Positions 16,374 through 23,086 of a DNA stretch of 64,000 nt are shown one piece after another. Both the position numbers and the translations under genes were made by a program. The notes beneath the pieces are model-generated. The model was not told the origin of the DNA, searched no databases, and saw only the letters and a list, made by a program, of their open reading frames with translations. The DNA is from Nitrososphaerota archaeon. Lineage in GTDB: Archaea; Thermoproteota; Nitrososphaeria; Nitrososphaerales; UBA183. The stretch's first letter is position 1. Each line of letters starts with the position of its first letter. Where the stretch lies: positions 1-64,000 of the forward strand of contig JAFMAW010000002.1 of NCBI GenBank assembly GCA_029784795.1, in the 5' to 3' direction.

Positions 16374-17900
16374 CTAGCGGTTATACGTATACCGCTTGGT
16401 GACGTTGTGGTAGAGCCTCCTCCAGACCGTGAGGTTGAATGCCACGATGAGGATGGTCATGCTGACCACCGCGAAGAACAGGACCTCGAGGTTCCCCGAG
16501 TCGGTCGCTATCGTAATCGTCTTCCCTATGCCGATCCCCACCTGGGTGATCGGCCCCTGCGAGGGATTAGGCTGGAAGTACTCCGCTATGATGAGGGCGT
16601 TCCAGGCGCCTCCCACAGCCGTGATGGCCCCTGTCACGAGCGCGGCCAGGGCGCTGGGGACGTAGACGTTCCTCCAGGCTGACAGCCTGCCGACCCCGAA
16701 GACGTGAGGCAGGTCCTTCAGGTCCCCCGGAATGGTCCTGACGCCGGCCATGACGTTGAACACGATGTACCAGAATATGGACAGGAAGATCACTATCCCG
16801 GCGACCGCTTCAGGCTCGTGTCCGATCACGGGTATCAGCACTATCAGGGGGAGGAGGATAGGGGCGGGGATCGAGGATATCACTTCCAGCAGGGGGGAGA
16901 CGGTGTCGTAGAGCTTGAAGTTGAGGGATATCGCGACCCCCATAGGAAGGCCGACGGCTATGCAGATCGCCACGACGTACCAGACCCTCACGAAGGAGTA
17001 CGCAAGGGCCACTAGGACCGACGACTCGGTGGCAGCCATAGACTGGAGGGAGGGGATGGCCCCCAGGTACAGGGTACCCGAAGACGCCGCGGCCACTAGG
17101 ATGAGGCCCAGGAATATGGCCGCGAATATAGCGACGGCGTACTTGAGGCCCCGGCTGAAACGCGAGATGGCGGAGGTGAACCTGGTCACCCCTCTCCCCT
17201 GGGTGAGCAGGAAGAGCTTCGAGACGCTCCTGGCGCTCACCCAGGAGTAGGCCCGCATGATCGGGTCCCTGTGCGTCTCTCTGGGCTCCTCCATCATCTT
17301 GAACCTCTCGGACCAGAGCGCGAACTCCCTAAGGAAGAGGAATCGCCACACGATCACCGCCCCGATTATCCCGACGACGAGGAGCACGTAGTTGCCATAT
17401 TCGAACGGGGGTCCCGTGAACTGTTCGACGGCCACGCCTATGCCGTACTGGATGGGGACGTTCTTGGTCCCAAGGCTGATTATCTCGCTGGCGACCAGGA
17501 AGAACAGTCCCACAGCCCAGGAGATCTGGGTGTTGTAGGCGACGCGGCTCATCGACGCGGGGATGTAGATGCTCCTTATCCTCTGCCAGGTCCCAGCCCT
17601 GGCGACGTCAAGAAGGTCGAAGTAGTCCTGAGGGATGGCCTTGACCGCCTCGTACACCCCGAATGCTATGTTCCAGGACATGCTCGTGAAGATGAGGATT
17701 ATCACCGCCAGGTTTGCCCCGATGAAGTCAGGGAACACCCCGTAGACCGCTGCTATGACGAATGGGAAGAAGCCGAGGACGGGTACCGACTGGAAGATGT
17801 CGAGGAGCGGGAGGATCACGCTCTCAGCCTTCTTGCTCCTGGCGGCCCAGATCCCCACTATGAGCGCGAAGATTATGCTGAGGCCTAGGGCGAGTATCAT
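16374..17900 (-). CDS. Duplicated ABC permease (NitT/TauT type, two BPD domains)
   Basis: 508 residues from the first canonical ATG at 17900. It consists of two binding-protein-dependent permease domains in tandem (about 1-200 and 260-500), each with an EAA-type loop (YFDLLDVARAGTWQRIRSIYIPAS; DLKDLPHVFGVGRLSAWRNVYVPSA). Homology appears to begin before this ATG: the same frame continues upstream with LDILASWTR, which fits the start of the first BPD helix, yet there is no ATG/GTG/TTG. An ATA at 17957, 32 bases after a TATA-like GTAAATAC (17986-17993), is a possible start. No substrate-binding protein gene is nearby. Confidence 0.85.
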   Translation of the reverse strand: MILALGLSIIFALIVGIWAARSKKAESVILPLLDIFQSVPVLGFFPFVIAAVYGVFPDFIGANLAVIILIFTSMSWNIAFGVYEAVKAIPQDYFDLLDVARAGTWQRIRSIYIPASMSRVAYNTQISWAVGLFFLVASEIISLGTKNVPIQYGIGVAVEQFTGPPFEYGNYVLLVVGIIGAVIVWRFLFLREFALWSERFKMMEEPRETHRDPIMRAYSWVSARSVSKLFLLTQGRGVTRFTSAISRFSRGLKYAVAIFAAIFLGLILVAAASSGTLYLGAIPSLQSMAATESSVLVALAYSFVRVWYVVAICIAVGLPMGVAISLNFKLYDTVSPLLEVISSIPAPILLPLIVLIPVIGHEPEAVAGIVIFLSIFWYIVFNVMAGVRTIPGDLKDLPHVFGVGRLSAWRNVYVPSALAALVTGAITAVGGAWNALIIAEYFQPNPSQGPITQVGIGIGKTITIATDSGNLEVLFFAVVSMTILIVAFNLTVWRRLYHNVTKRYTYNR

Positions 17901-18117
17901 CCTTGTCCAGGAGGCAAGGATGTCGAGGGCGACGACACCGAACTGTAGGGGTGCTATAGGAGCTCGGCGGCGCGCGACCGGAGACGTATTTACAGCTTCC
18001 CGGTCTTGTGCCCTCCGATTGGTGGAACCCTGACCCTCGGGCCCGCGGTTAGGGTCGACGGCAACGCATATCTAACAACCTTGAAGTCCGTCCACCGGTT
18101 GTCCGAGGAACAGTGAT

Positions 18118-18582
18118 GTGATAGAGAGAGAAGAAGAGAGCAAGGAGATGAGGGTTGCTGAGAGCAACAGCCTCCTCTTCAAGGGCCCGACCGTGGTGGC
18201 GGCACTGGTCTGCGCCGTCGCCGCGGTCTTCTTCTACGGCGTCGGCATAGGGATAATCTTCGCCCCGGTCTATCTTCAGGGGACCTTCCTGGTGGACCTC
18301 TCCACGGGGAACGCTCCATCGCAGGGGCTCTTGAACGTCGTCGGGGCGGTCATAGTCACCCTCGGTCTCGCCTACGTGATCTCGGCTTACCTGCTCTGGT
18401 CGGAGAAGCACTGGATCAAGGGGGTCTACGCGGGGATCGTGGTGTCCATCGTCGGGATGCTCGAGAGCGGGCTCGACACGACCTTCGCCCCCGGGATGGC
18501 GGCCGCGGGGATGATAGTGAACGTCCTGATAGTGACCCTCCTCGCCACGGAGACATGGGAGGCGCGGAGAAGGGCGCTATGA
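18118..18582 (+). CDS. Membrane protein, four predicted helices
   Basis: 154 residues from GTG 18118 (ATG 18148 also possible). A charged N-terminal tail rich in Glu is followed by helices at about 25-50, 70-92, 100-118 and 124-145, with a short C-terminal basic tail. No family is recognised. The next gene, for a Ser/Thr-rich surface protein, begins 10 bases after its stop, so the two probably form an operon. Function unknown. Confidence 0.62.
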   Translation: MIEREEESKEMRVAESNSLLFKGPTVVAALVCAVAAVFFYGVGIGIIFAPVYLQGTFLVDLSTGNAPSQGLLNVVGAVIVTLGLAYVISAYLLWSEKHWIKGVYAGIVVSIVGMLESGLDTTFAPGMAAAGMIVNVLIVTLLATETWEARRRAL

Positions 18583-18592
18583 TGGCGGCGGG

Positions 18593-19525
18593 GTGCACCA
18601 GATGCAGATGAAGATGGCGATGCCGACCCTCGTCATGGTCGGGATAAACATAGTCTCGGTCGTCGTAGTGGTCAGCAGCGTCATAATACCCTACTCGGGG
18701 GCTGCGGCCAGCAACTTCTCCTATGGCCATCACAGCGGACGGACGTTCACAGCCACCGGGTCCGTGGTCACCAGCGGCTCGTCCTCGTCGGCGACCACTG
18801 CATCCACCACGCTTGCAGTATCCAATCAGTCTTCGGGCGGGGGCCATTCCCAGACCACCGCGACGGTGCATGCCACTACTTCTTCCACGGTCACCAGCAC
18901 GAGCGACTCTACGAGCACCACCAACTCGACCAGCACCACCGCAACGGCGTCGACTGCTTCCACCACCCATACCGCCGTGGCCAGCAGCACGAACTCGACG
19001 ACCACCACCGAGAGTGTCACCACGACTTCCACTTCCCAGTCCACTTCCCAGTCCACTTCTACGTCCGAGACGTCGTCCACCGCGGTGACGACCTCCACCG
19101 CCAGCACCTCCACCAGCCAAACGTCCTGTGTCGTGACATTCGACCTCCCAACAGGGAGTTACGCCTCCGGCGCGACCGTCTCCGCGTCGATCACTCCGGA
19201 GTGCGGGGCGAGCGCGCGGTGGCAGCTCACCGACAACGGTACCAAGATAGCCGGGGCGACGAAGCCCTGCGCCAAGGGAGCGCAGTGCCTCCTGTACGCG
19301 TCGAGCCCCCCGTCCCCCGGGAGCTACGTCTTCAGCGTGACAGTCGACAGCGGACACCAGGTCAGCATCGTCTCTGAAAGCTCGAGCTTCACTGTGGCCG
19401 CAGGCCAGTCTGCCACCTCCATGATCGTCGTCGCAGCCGCAGGCTTCGCTCTGGTGGTGGCTGTGGCGACCAAGGACGAGTGGAGCGCCGCGAAGGTCGG
19501 ACGCGGTCCGGAAACCGAGGGCTAG
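18593..19525 (+). CDS. Ser/Thr-rich (mucin-like) membrane-anchored surface protein
   Basis: 310 residues from GTG 18593 (ATG 18602 also possible). It has an N-terminal signal/anchor helix (about 10-36), then roughly 140 residues composed almost entirely of Ser and Thr with scattered Asn, including NST glycosylation-type sequons and a short tandem QSTSQSTSTS. A compact Ig-like domain of ~90 residues with four Cys follows (about 178-270), then a C-terminal transmembrane helix (about 277-297) and a charged cytoplasmic end. The layout is that of a heavily glycosylated archaeal cell-surface protein. The low-complexity part shows many repeats at DNA level. Confidence 0.68.
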   Translation: MHQMQMKMAMPTLVMVGINIVSVVVVVSSVIIPYSGAAASNFSYGHHSGRTFTATGSVVTSGSSSSATTASTTLAVSNQSSGGGHSQTTATVHATTSSTVTSTSDSTSTTNSTSTTATASTASTTHTAVASSTNSTTTTESVTTTSTSQSTSQSTSTSETSSTAVTTSTASTSTSQTSCVVTFDLPTGSYASGATVSASITPECGASARWQLTDNGTKIAGATKPCAKGAQCLLYASSPPSPGSYVFSVTVDSGHQVSIVSESSSFTVAAGQSATSMIVVAAAGFALVVAVATKDEWSAAKVGRGPETEG

Positions 19526-19562
19526 CGCGCCGGGACCTTCCGCGGCTGCACGTCGGGGAGCG

Positions 19563-20057
19563 TCATGCGATATACGTGGTGCTCGACGAGTCGAAGCGGC
19601 TGACCGTCTCGTACTCTCCCTTGTCCCTGAAGAGCGTGAACCTGCCCAGGTCTGGGAAGAACCTGTCGAGAGGCGCGCTGGCCATCATCGCGGCCATGTG
19701 CCCCCGTCCCAGGTACTCGCCGCTGATCTGCTCACAGAGCTTCCTCACCTGATGGTCGCTGGTGTATCCGAGGCTGTGGAGGTACTCGTGGAGGAGGATC
19801 ATGAACACGTAGGAGTTCCGCTTCACCTTTGACCTGGAGACCCCCTCCACTATCCTGAGGAGGTTCCTGTTCATCACTATGGCGTTAGAGCCCATCTCGT
19901 GGTAAGCGCCCACCGAGTTGGGGATGTCCCCAAGCACCAAGGTCAGCCCTGCCCTGTGCATCCCCAGAGACCGCTCCGTGGCTGCCTTCACCATCTCGAA
20001 TATGTCGTCGAACCCGTCCGCCGCAGAGAGGGCTCGCTTGTTGCCGTAGACAGCCAT
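19563..20057 (-). CDS. Putative zinc metallopeptidase-like protein (HEYLHSLGY)
   Basis: 164 residues from ATG 20057, with a TATA box 26 bases upstream. The motif HEYLHSLGYTSDH around residues 90-102 contains HExxH followed by a Gly at the metzincin spacing and a possible third ligand (D or H two to three residues later than usual). No signal peptide, so probably cytoplasmic. The flanking sequence does not match a named peptidase family to me. It could be an active protease or a degenerate relative. Confidence 0.6.
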   Translation of the reverse strand: MAVYGNKRALSAADGFDDIFEMVKAATERSLGMHRAGLTLVLGDIPNSVGAYHEMGSNAIVMNRNLLRIVEGVSRSKVKRNSYVFMILLHEYLHSLGYTSDHQVRKLCEQISGEYLGRGHMAAMMASAPLDRFFPDLGRFTLFRDKGEYETVSRFDSSSTTYIA

Positions 20058-20078
20058 GTTGCCATGACGCGGCGGATG

Positions 20079-20087
20079 TAATTAAAT
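20079..20087 (-). promoter_or_regulatory. TATA box of metallopeptidase-like gene
   Basis: ATTTAATTA on the minus strand, centred 26 bases before ATG 20057. Confidence 0.6.
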
Positions 20088-20097
20088 CCCGTCCCCG

Positions 20098-20427
20098 TCA
20101 GATTCTCTTGGCCACGCGGACGCTCAGTACCCCGTTCACGTAGGTGGTCTTAGCCGTCGACGGGTCTACGACACAGTGCAACGGCTTGACTATCTTGAAG
20201 TCGTAAGACTCGACCCGGAGCCTGTCGTCTTCGGCTTTGACGTCGAGGTCCATCCTGGTCCGCCCCGGCGCCACCATGATGAAGGTCACTTCGTCGGCCC
20301 CTTCGATGAGCTCACCGGGGTCGCTCTCCACTTCGGGTCCAGGGTCGCCGGCTCCCCGTTGGGCCACCTTCGCGATCTCCTCGAGCATGTCCTCGAGGGG
20401 GTCCCCGTCACTTGTCGACGGCCGCAT
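20098..20427 (-). CDS. Hsp20/alpha-crystallin-like small heat-shock protein
   Basis: 109 residues from ATG 20427. After an acidic N-terminal region (~40 residues) comes a compact beta-sandwich pattern: VTFIMVAPGRTRMDLDVKAEDDRLRVE and, near the end, KTTYVNGVLSVRVAK, the YxNGVLxV signature of Hsp20 domains. The GRLVVxxxxR-type loop is reduced, and the C-terminal IxI motif is minimal (RI end). It may also be a gas-vesicle-H-like member. It follows and overlaps a 36-residue gene, and the pair is under a promoter that carries a strong palindrome. Confidence 0.68.
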   Translation of the reverse strand: MRPSTSDGDPLEDMLEEIAKVAQRGAGDPGPEVESDPGELIEGADEVTFIMVAPGRTRMDLDVKAEDDRLRVESYDFKIVKPLHCVVDPSTAKTTYVNGVLSVRVAKRI

Positions 20428-20518
20428 CCTCCAGCTCTATGTCGTACAGTTCGAAACCCAGGTCGTCCCACCGGAAGGGCCTTGATAAGACAGCGGGTGC
20501 CTGCGCCTGGGACGCCAC
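20408..20518 (-). CDS. Small acidic protein preceding the Hsp20-like gene
   Basis: 36 codons from GTG 20518, placed ~30 bases after the palindromic TATA GATATATC, and ending in TGA inside the first codons of the Hsp20-like gene (20-base overlap). The product includes RPFRWDDLGFELYDIELED, an acidic, aromatic stretch. A longer reading from ATG 20599 would run through the promoter and palindrome and is unlikely. Unknown function; it might bind or regulate the chaperone, by position only. Confidence 0.45.
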   Translation of the reverse strand: MASQAQAPAVLSRPFRWDDLGFELYDIELEDAAVDK

Positions 20519-20520
20519 GT

Positions 20521-20548
20521 TATCACCTGTGTAATTACACAGATGATA
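20521..20548. promoter_or_regulatory. 28-bp near-perfect palindrome, probable operator of the small heat-shock operon
   Basis: Arms TATCA(c)CTGTGTAA and TTACACAG(a)TGATA differ at a single position pair; the central CTGTGTAATTACACAG (20527-20542) is perfectly symmetric. It begins two bases upstream of the GTG at 20518 and overlaps the TATA element at 20545-20552, so a bound dimer would block the pre-initiation complex. The regulator is not identifiable here. Confidence 0.7.
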
Positions 20549-20552
20549 TATC
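20545..20552. promoter_or_regulatory. Palindromic TATA box GATATATC
   Basis: Symmetric element about 30 bases from GTG 20518 (minus) and 22-30 bases from TTG 20571 and ATG 20578 (plus). It clearly serves the minus-strand heat-shock genes; plus-strand activity is possible but the frames there look weak. Confidence 0.55.
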
Positions 20553-20763
20553 GTCTGCGAGCGAACCGAATTGACCGATGCCATGCCGGAAGTTGACAAG
20601 CCACGCCCTCAGAACCTGGCTTGCCGCACCGGCCGCCCTCAGCGGCCGTCCGTGGAGCGAGACGACAGGCTCAGGGAGGGCGGCCTGCCGTGCGCCGCCG
20701 GGGGGCCAGCAGCCTGTGTCTCAACTTGTTGACTCAAATCTACCAAAAAACATACCAACTGGC

Positions 20764-20772
20764 GTTTTTATC
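20764..20772 (+). promoter_or_regulatory. TATA box of AbrB-like gene
   Basis: GTTTTTATC centred 27 bases before GTG 20795. A small dyad TCAAC-tt-GTTGA lies upstream at 20721-20732. Confidence 0.55.
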
Positions 20773-20794
20773 GTCGTAATAACCAGCGGCATCA

Positions 20795-20998
20795 GTGCCA
20801 GTAATCTTCCGAGTCCTCCTCGGGAAGACCGGAAACAGCCTGAGGGTCACCCTCCCGCGGCCGATAGTCGAGGGGTTCCAATGGAAGGAGGGGGATGAGA
20901 TCGTGCTCTACGTCTCTGAGGGCCAGATCACCCTCGAGAAGGGGAGGGGCGCAGGGGAGCTGAAGAAGGGAGCCAAGGCCAAGGGCCAGAAGCCATAG
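20795..20998 (+). CDS. AbrB/SpoVT-type swapped-hairpin DNA-binding protein
   Basis: 67 residues from GTG 20795. Residues 1-48 carry the AbrB/MazE pattern: a GKTGNSLRVTLPRPIVEGFQWKEGDEI strand-turn-strand followed by VLYVSEGQITLEK. A Lys/Gly-rich tail follows. Such proteins act as dimeric regulators or as antitoxins. The gene downstream (21084-21365) could be its partner, but is not a recognised toxin. Leaderless promoter. Confidence 0.78.
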   Translation: MPVIFRVLLGKTGNSLRVTLPRPIVEGFQWKEGDEIVLYVSEGQITLEKGRGAGELKKGAKAKGQKP

Positions 20999-21083
20999 GC
21001 CGAGCCAAGGGCAGTCCTCGTGGGCGCATAGGGTCGAGGAGCGGGGTCCCGCCACCGACGCCTGGGCCAAGGAGCGGGAGCGA

Positions 21084-21365
21084 ATGATGCAGAAGTGGGA
21101 CGTCCCTCTTAGTCTTGGGAAGCTTCCTGAGATATTCGTCGATTTCGCCGGGTTGTATCTTGAAAGCGTGAGAATCAGAGCTCAGTACAAGCGTCCCGTC
21201 GAGAGCGACCCTCGTGAGCTTGGTGAGCTCGTTGCGCTCTTCGATGCGAAGCTTGTTAAAGCTGCGCAGGCATTGTATCGGAAGTCGCCTCAAGAGTTCG
21301 AGGGTATGCTTTCTAAAGTAAACGAGCTTCGCCAACTGGTCCGAAAAATGCCAACTGGACTCTGA
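21084..21365 (+). CDS. Hypothetical alpha-helical protein with atypical codon use
   Basis: 93 residues from ATG 21084. The product (KWDVPLSLGKLPEIF, FDAKLVKAAQALYRK, MLSKVNELRQLVRKM) reads as amphipathic helices. Codons end in T or A far more often than in neighbouring genes (CTT, GTT, GCT), which points to recent transfer. The frame is open upstream of the ATG without a canonical start, with plausible sequence (ATDAWAKERERM), so the true start may be earlier. Not recognised; it lies between an AbrB gene and a RelE-type pair, so a toxin-antitoxin-related role is possible. Confidence 0.5.
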   Translation: MMQKWDVPLSLGKLPEIFVDFAGLYLESVRIRAQYKRPVESDPRELGELVALFDAKLVKAAQALYRKSPQEFEGMLSKVNELRQLVRKMPTGL

Positions 21366-21373
21366 CGCTCTCT

Positions 21374-21643
21374 TCATTCCCGGTAAACTTCGGCATGAGC
21401 GCGCGTCCTGAGAAACAGTATCTCCCTGGTCCGTGGGTCCACCGCATAGAGGATCCTGCTAGAGCTGCCGAGCTCGTATGCGAACGTCCCTCTAAGCTGC
21501 CCGTGCTTGGGGACCCCGAACCTCCTCGGGTCCTCGGACGCCGAGAGGACGTGGATCGCCTCAAGAACCCGCCCCTTCATCCTCTCGTCTTTCTTCTTGT
21601 ACCCCCGCTTGAAAGTCGGGGTCAGGACGATGCTCCAAGCCAA
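21374..21643 (-). CDS. RelE/YafQ-type mRNA interferase toxin
   Basis: 89 residues from TTG 21643. The pattern is IVLTPTFKRGYKKKDERMKGRVLEAI, then the strands HGQLRGTFAYELGSSSRILYAVDP and EILFLRTRAHAEVYR, matching the RelE/ParE fold with its basic RNA-contact residues. It begins one base after the stop of the short upstream gene, the normal antitoxin-toxin order. Its target and activity are not tested by sequence alone. Confidence 0.75.
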   Translation of the reverse strand: MAWSIVLTPTFKRGYKKKDERMKGRVLEAIHVLSASEDPRRFGVPKHGQLRGTFAYELGSSSRILYAVDPRTREILFLRTRAHAEVYRE

Positions 21644-21644
21644 T

Positions 21645-21800
21645 CTAGGACGAGTCTAGCCACTTTGCCGCGTCCTGCGCTCTGTCGAATCTTCTGGCTT
21701 TGCCTGCCCCGATCTCCTTCCGGCTCGCCCTGGCCTCCTCGACCTCGGCCTCGGTGAGCTGGGGCGAACGTTCTTGCTTGGTCTCGACGGCCCTGGCCAT
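21645..21800 (-). CDS. Antitoxin of RelE-type pair
   Basis: 51 residues from ATG 21800 (in-frame starts at 21815 and 21845 are also open). The start is chosen because TATTAAG around 21826-21834 is ~30 bases upstream. It is hydrophilic and rich in Glu/Arg/Lys with a helix LTEAEVEEARASRKEIG, and its C-terminal half (FDRAQDAAKWLDSS) would wrap the toxin. No DNA-binding domain is obvious. Confidence 0.6.
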   Translation of the reverse strand: MARAVETKQERSPQLTEAEVEEARASRKEIGAGKARRFDRAQDAAKWLDSS

Positions 21801-21837
21801 GACTGGCGGCTTCATCCCTGCCCTTCTTAATAATCTA

Positions 21838-21943
21838 GTGCCCAAACTCCGGCGCCCCGAAAGTGCCGGCCTGACATGGGGGTTCTTTCCGCTTTGGGCA
21901 CAGTCTACCTGAGCGTGGGGATAGTCGGCCCCCGTGTCAGGCC
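21838..21943. repeat. Two interleaved inverted repeats
   Basis: Repeat A: GTGCCCAAA (21838-21846) with TTTGGGCAC (21893-21901), exact. Repeat B: GGCCTGACATGGGGG (21868-21882) with CCCCCGTGTCAGGCC (21929-21943), 14 of 15 complementary. The order is A-left, B-left, A-right, B-right, so the two stems cross like a pseudoknot. It lies between the antitoxin promoter and the heme O synthase promoter. Confidence 0.6.
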
Positions 21944-21989
21944 CCGTCCCCCTCTGCCCAGACTCGGTTTATCTAGAGGTTCCAATAAC

Positions 21990-21998
21990 GTTTTATCC
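21990..21998 (+). promoter_or_regulatory. TATA box of heme O synthase gene
   Basis: GTTTTATCC centred 26 bases before GTG 22020; it fixes the start against a longer open frame from 21876. Confidence 0.6.
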
Positions 21999-22019
21999 CC
22001 ACGGCCCTCAGCTCGCCAT

Positions 22020-22907
22020 GTGGATACGAAGGACCACCTGAGAGCCTATTGGAGGCTGACTAAGCCGCGCATCTGGGGCCTCCTGGTCTTCACAGGGGCG
22101 ATAGCGATGCTGGTCGCCTACAAGGCTACCCCTGGCGCCTCGCTCACGGCCGGCCTCTTCCTTTCGGGGGTGGTCGCCCTGGTCCTCGGGAGCGCCTCCG
22201 CGGAGGTTCTGACTAACTACCACGACAGGGACATCGACGGGATGATGAAGAGGACCATGAACAGGGAGCTCCCGGCGGGGAAGATCAGGCCACGCAGCGC
22301 CCTCGTCTTCGGCCTCGTGATGGCAGTTCTTTCTGTCCTCGTCCCGTTCTTGCTGATCAACGCGATTTCAGCCGGGTTCATGCTGCTCGGCCTCGTCGAC
22401 AACATCGTGGTCTACTCCCTCCTCCTCAAGCGGAGGAGCTGGCTGAGCATAATCCTAGGCGGGATCTCGGGCGGGATGCCTGTCCTCGTCGGCTACACGG
22501 CTGTCTCCGGCGCCGTCACCCCGCTGGCGCTCTACATGTCTGCCCTGGTCATAGTCTGGATCCCCACCCACATCTGGAGCCTCGCCATCTTCAACAGGAA
22601 CGACTACGAAGCGGCGAAGGTCCCCATGCTCCCGGTCGTGTTCGGGGACAGGGTGGCGTCCATCTGCATAGCCGGGACCAGCGCCCTGCTCACGGTCTTC
22701 TCCGTAGCCATCTTCCTCTTCACCCCGAGCGTCAGCATCTTCTACACCGCCACGGCCGTCGTCCTCGGCGGCGTGGTCCTGGTCTACAGCGGGAGGTTGG
22801 CGCTGAACCAGAGCCGGAAGACCGCCTGGACCCTCTTCAAGCTGACCAGCCCCTACCTCACGATAATCTTCCTCGTCCTCGGCGTGACCTTCTGGCTGGC
22901 CGCGTAG
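22020..22907 (+). CDS. ctaB: Protoheme IX farnesyltransferase (heme O synthase, UbiA family)
   Basis: 295 residues from GTG 22020. An integral membrane prenyltransferase with about eight or nine helices. The first Asp-rich motif is NYHDRDIDGMMKRTMNRELPAGKI, and the family block LLLKRRSWLSIILGGISGGMPVLVGY is followed by IPTHIWSLAIFNRNDYEAAKVPMLP with the second motif. It converts heme B plus a prenyl diphosphate to heme O for heme-copper oxidases, so aerobic respiration is implied. No oxidase subunits are in the window. Confidence 0.88.
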   Translation: MDTKDHLRAYWRLTKPRIWGLLVFTGAIAMLVAYKATPGASLTAGLFLSGVVALVLGSASAEVLTNYHDRDIDGMMKRTMNRELPAGKIRPRSALVFGLVMAVLSVLVPFLLINAISAGFMLLGLVDNIVVYSLLLKRRSWLSIILGGISGGMPVLVGYTAVSGAVTPLALYMSALVIVWIPTHIWSLAIFNRNDYEAAKVPMLPVVFGDRVASICIAGTSALLTVFSVAIFLFTPSVSIFYTATAVVLGGVVLVYSGRLALNQSRKTAWTLFKLTSPYLTIIFLVLGVTFWLAA

Positions 22908-23086
22908 GCCGACCTACTCTACTCGGGGCCCGCGCGGCGGGCTGGCTGTCCTTCCGTGCGCGCCCTTCCTGGGCAGACCGCTGCCGCGTCGCCCGGAACG
23001 CCGGTTGTTAACGCAGGGCGCATCATTTGGTTGCGCGCTTTTGAGCACCCTCTTCTAAGGCCCTCCGCCCTATCTGGACAGCACGG

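Noticed and set aside
20571..20898. Plus-strand frames starting near 20571 and 20578, divergent from the heat-shock promoter
   Set aside because: Spacing to the TATA is acceptable but the products are Arg/Pro-rich without structure, and one runs over the AbrB gene.
22908..23086. Possible tRNA or small gene in the gap after heme O synthase
   Set aside because: No cloverleaf or T-loop consensus and no frame with a promoter were seen.
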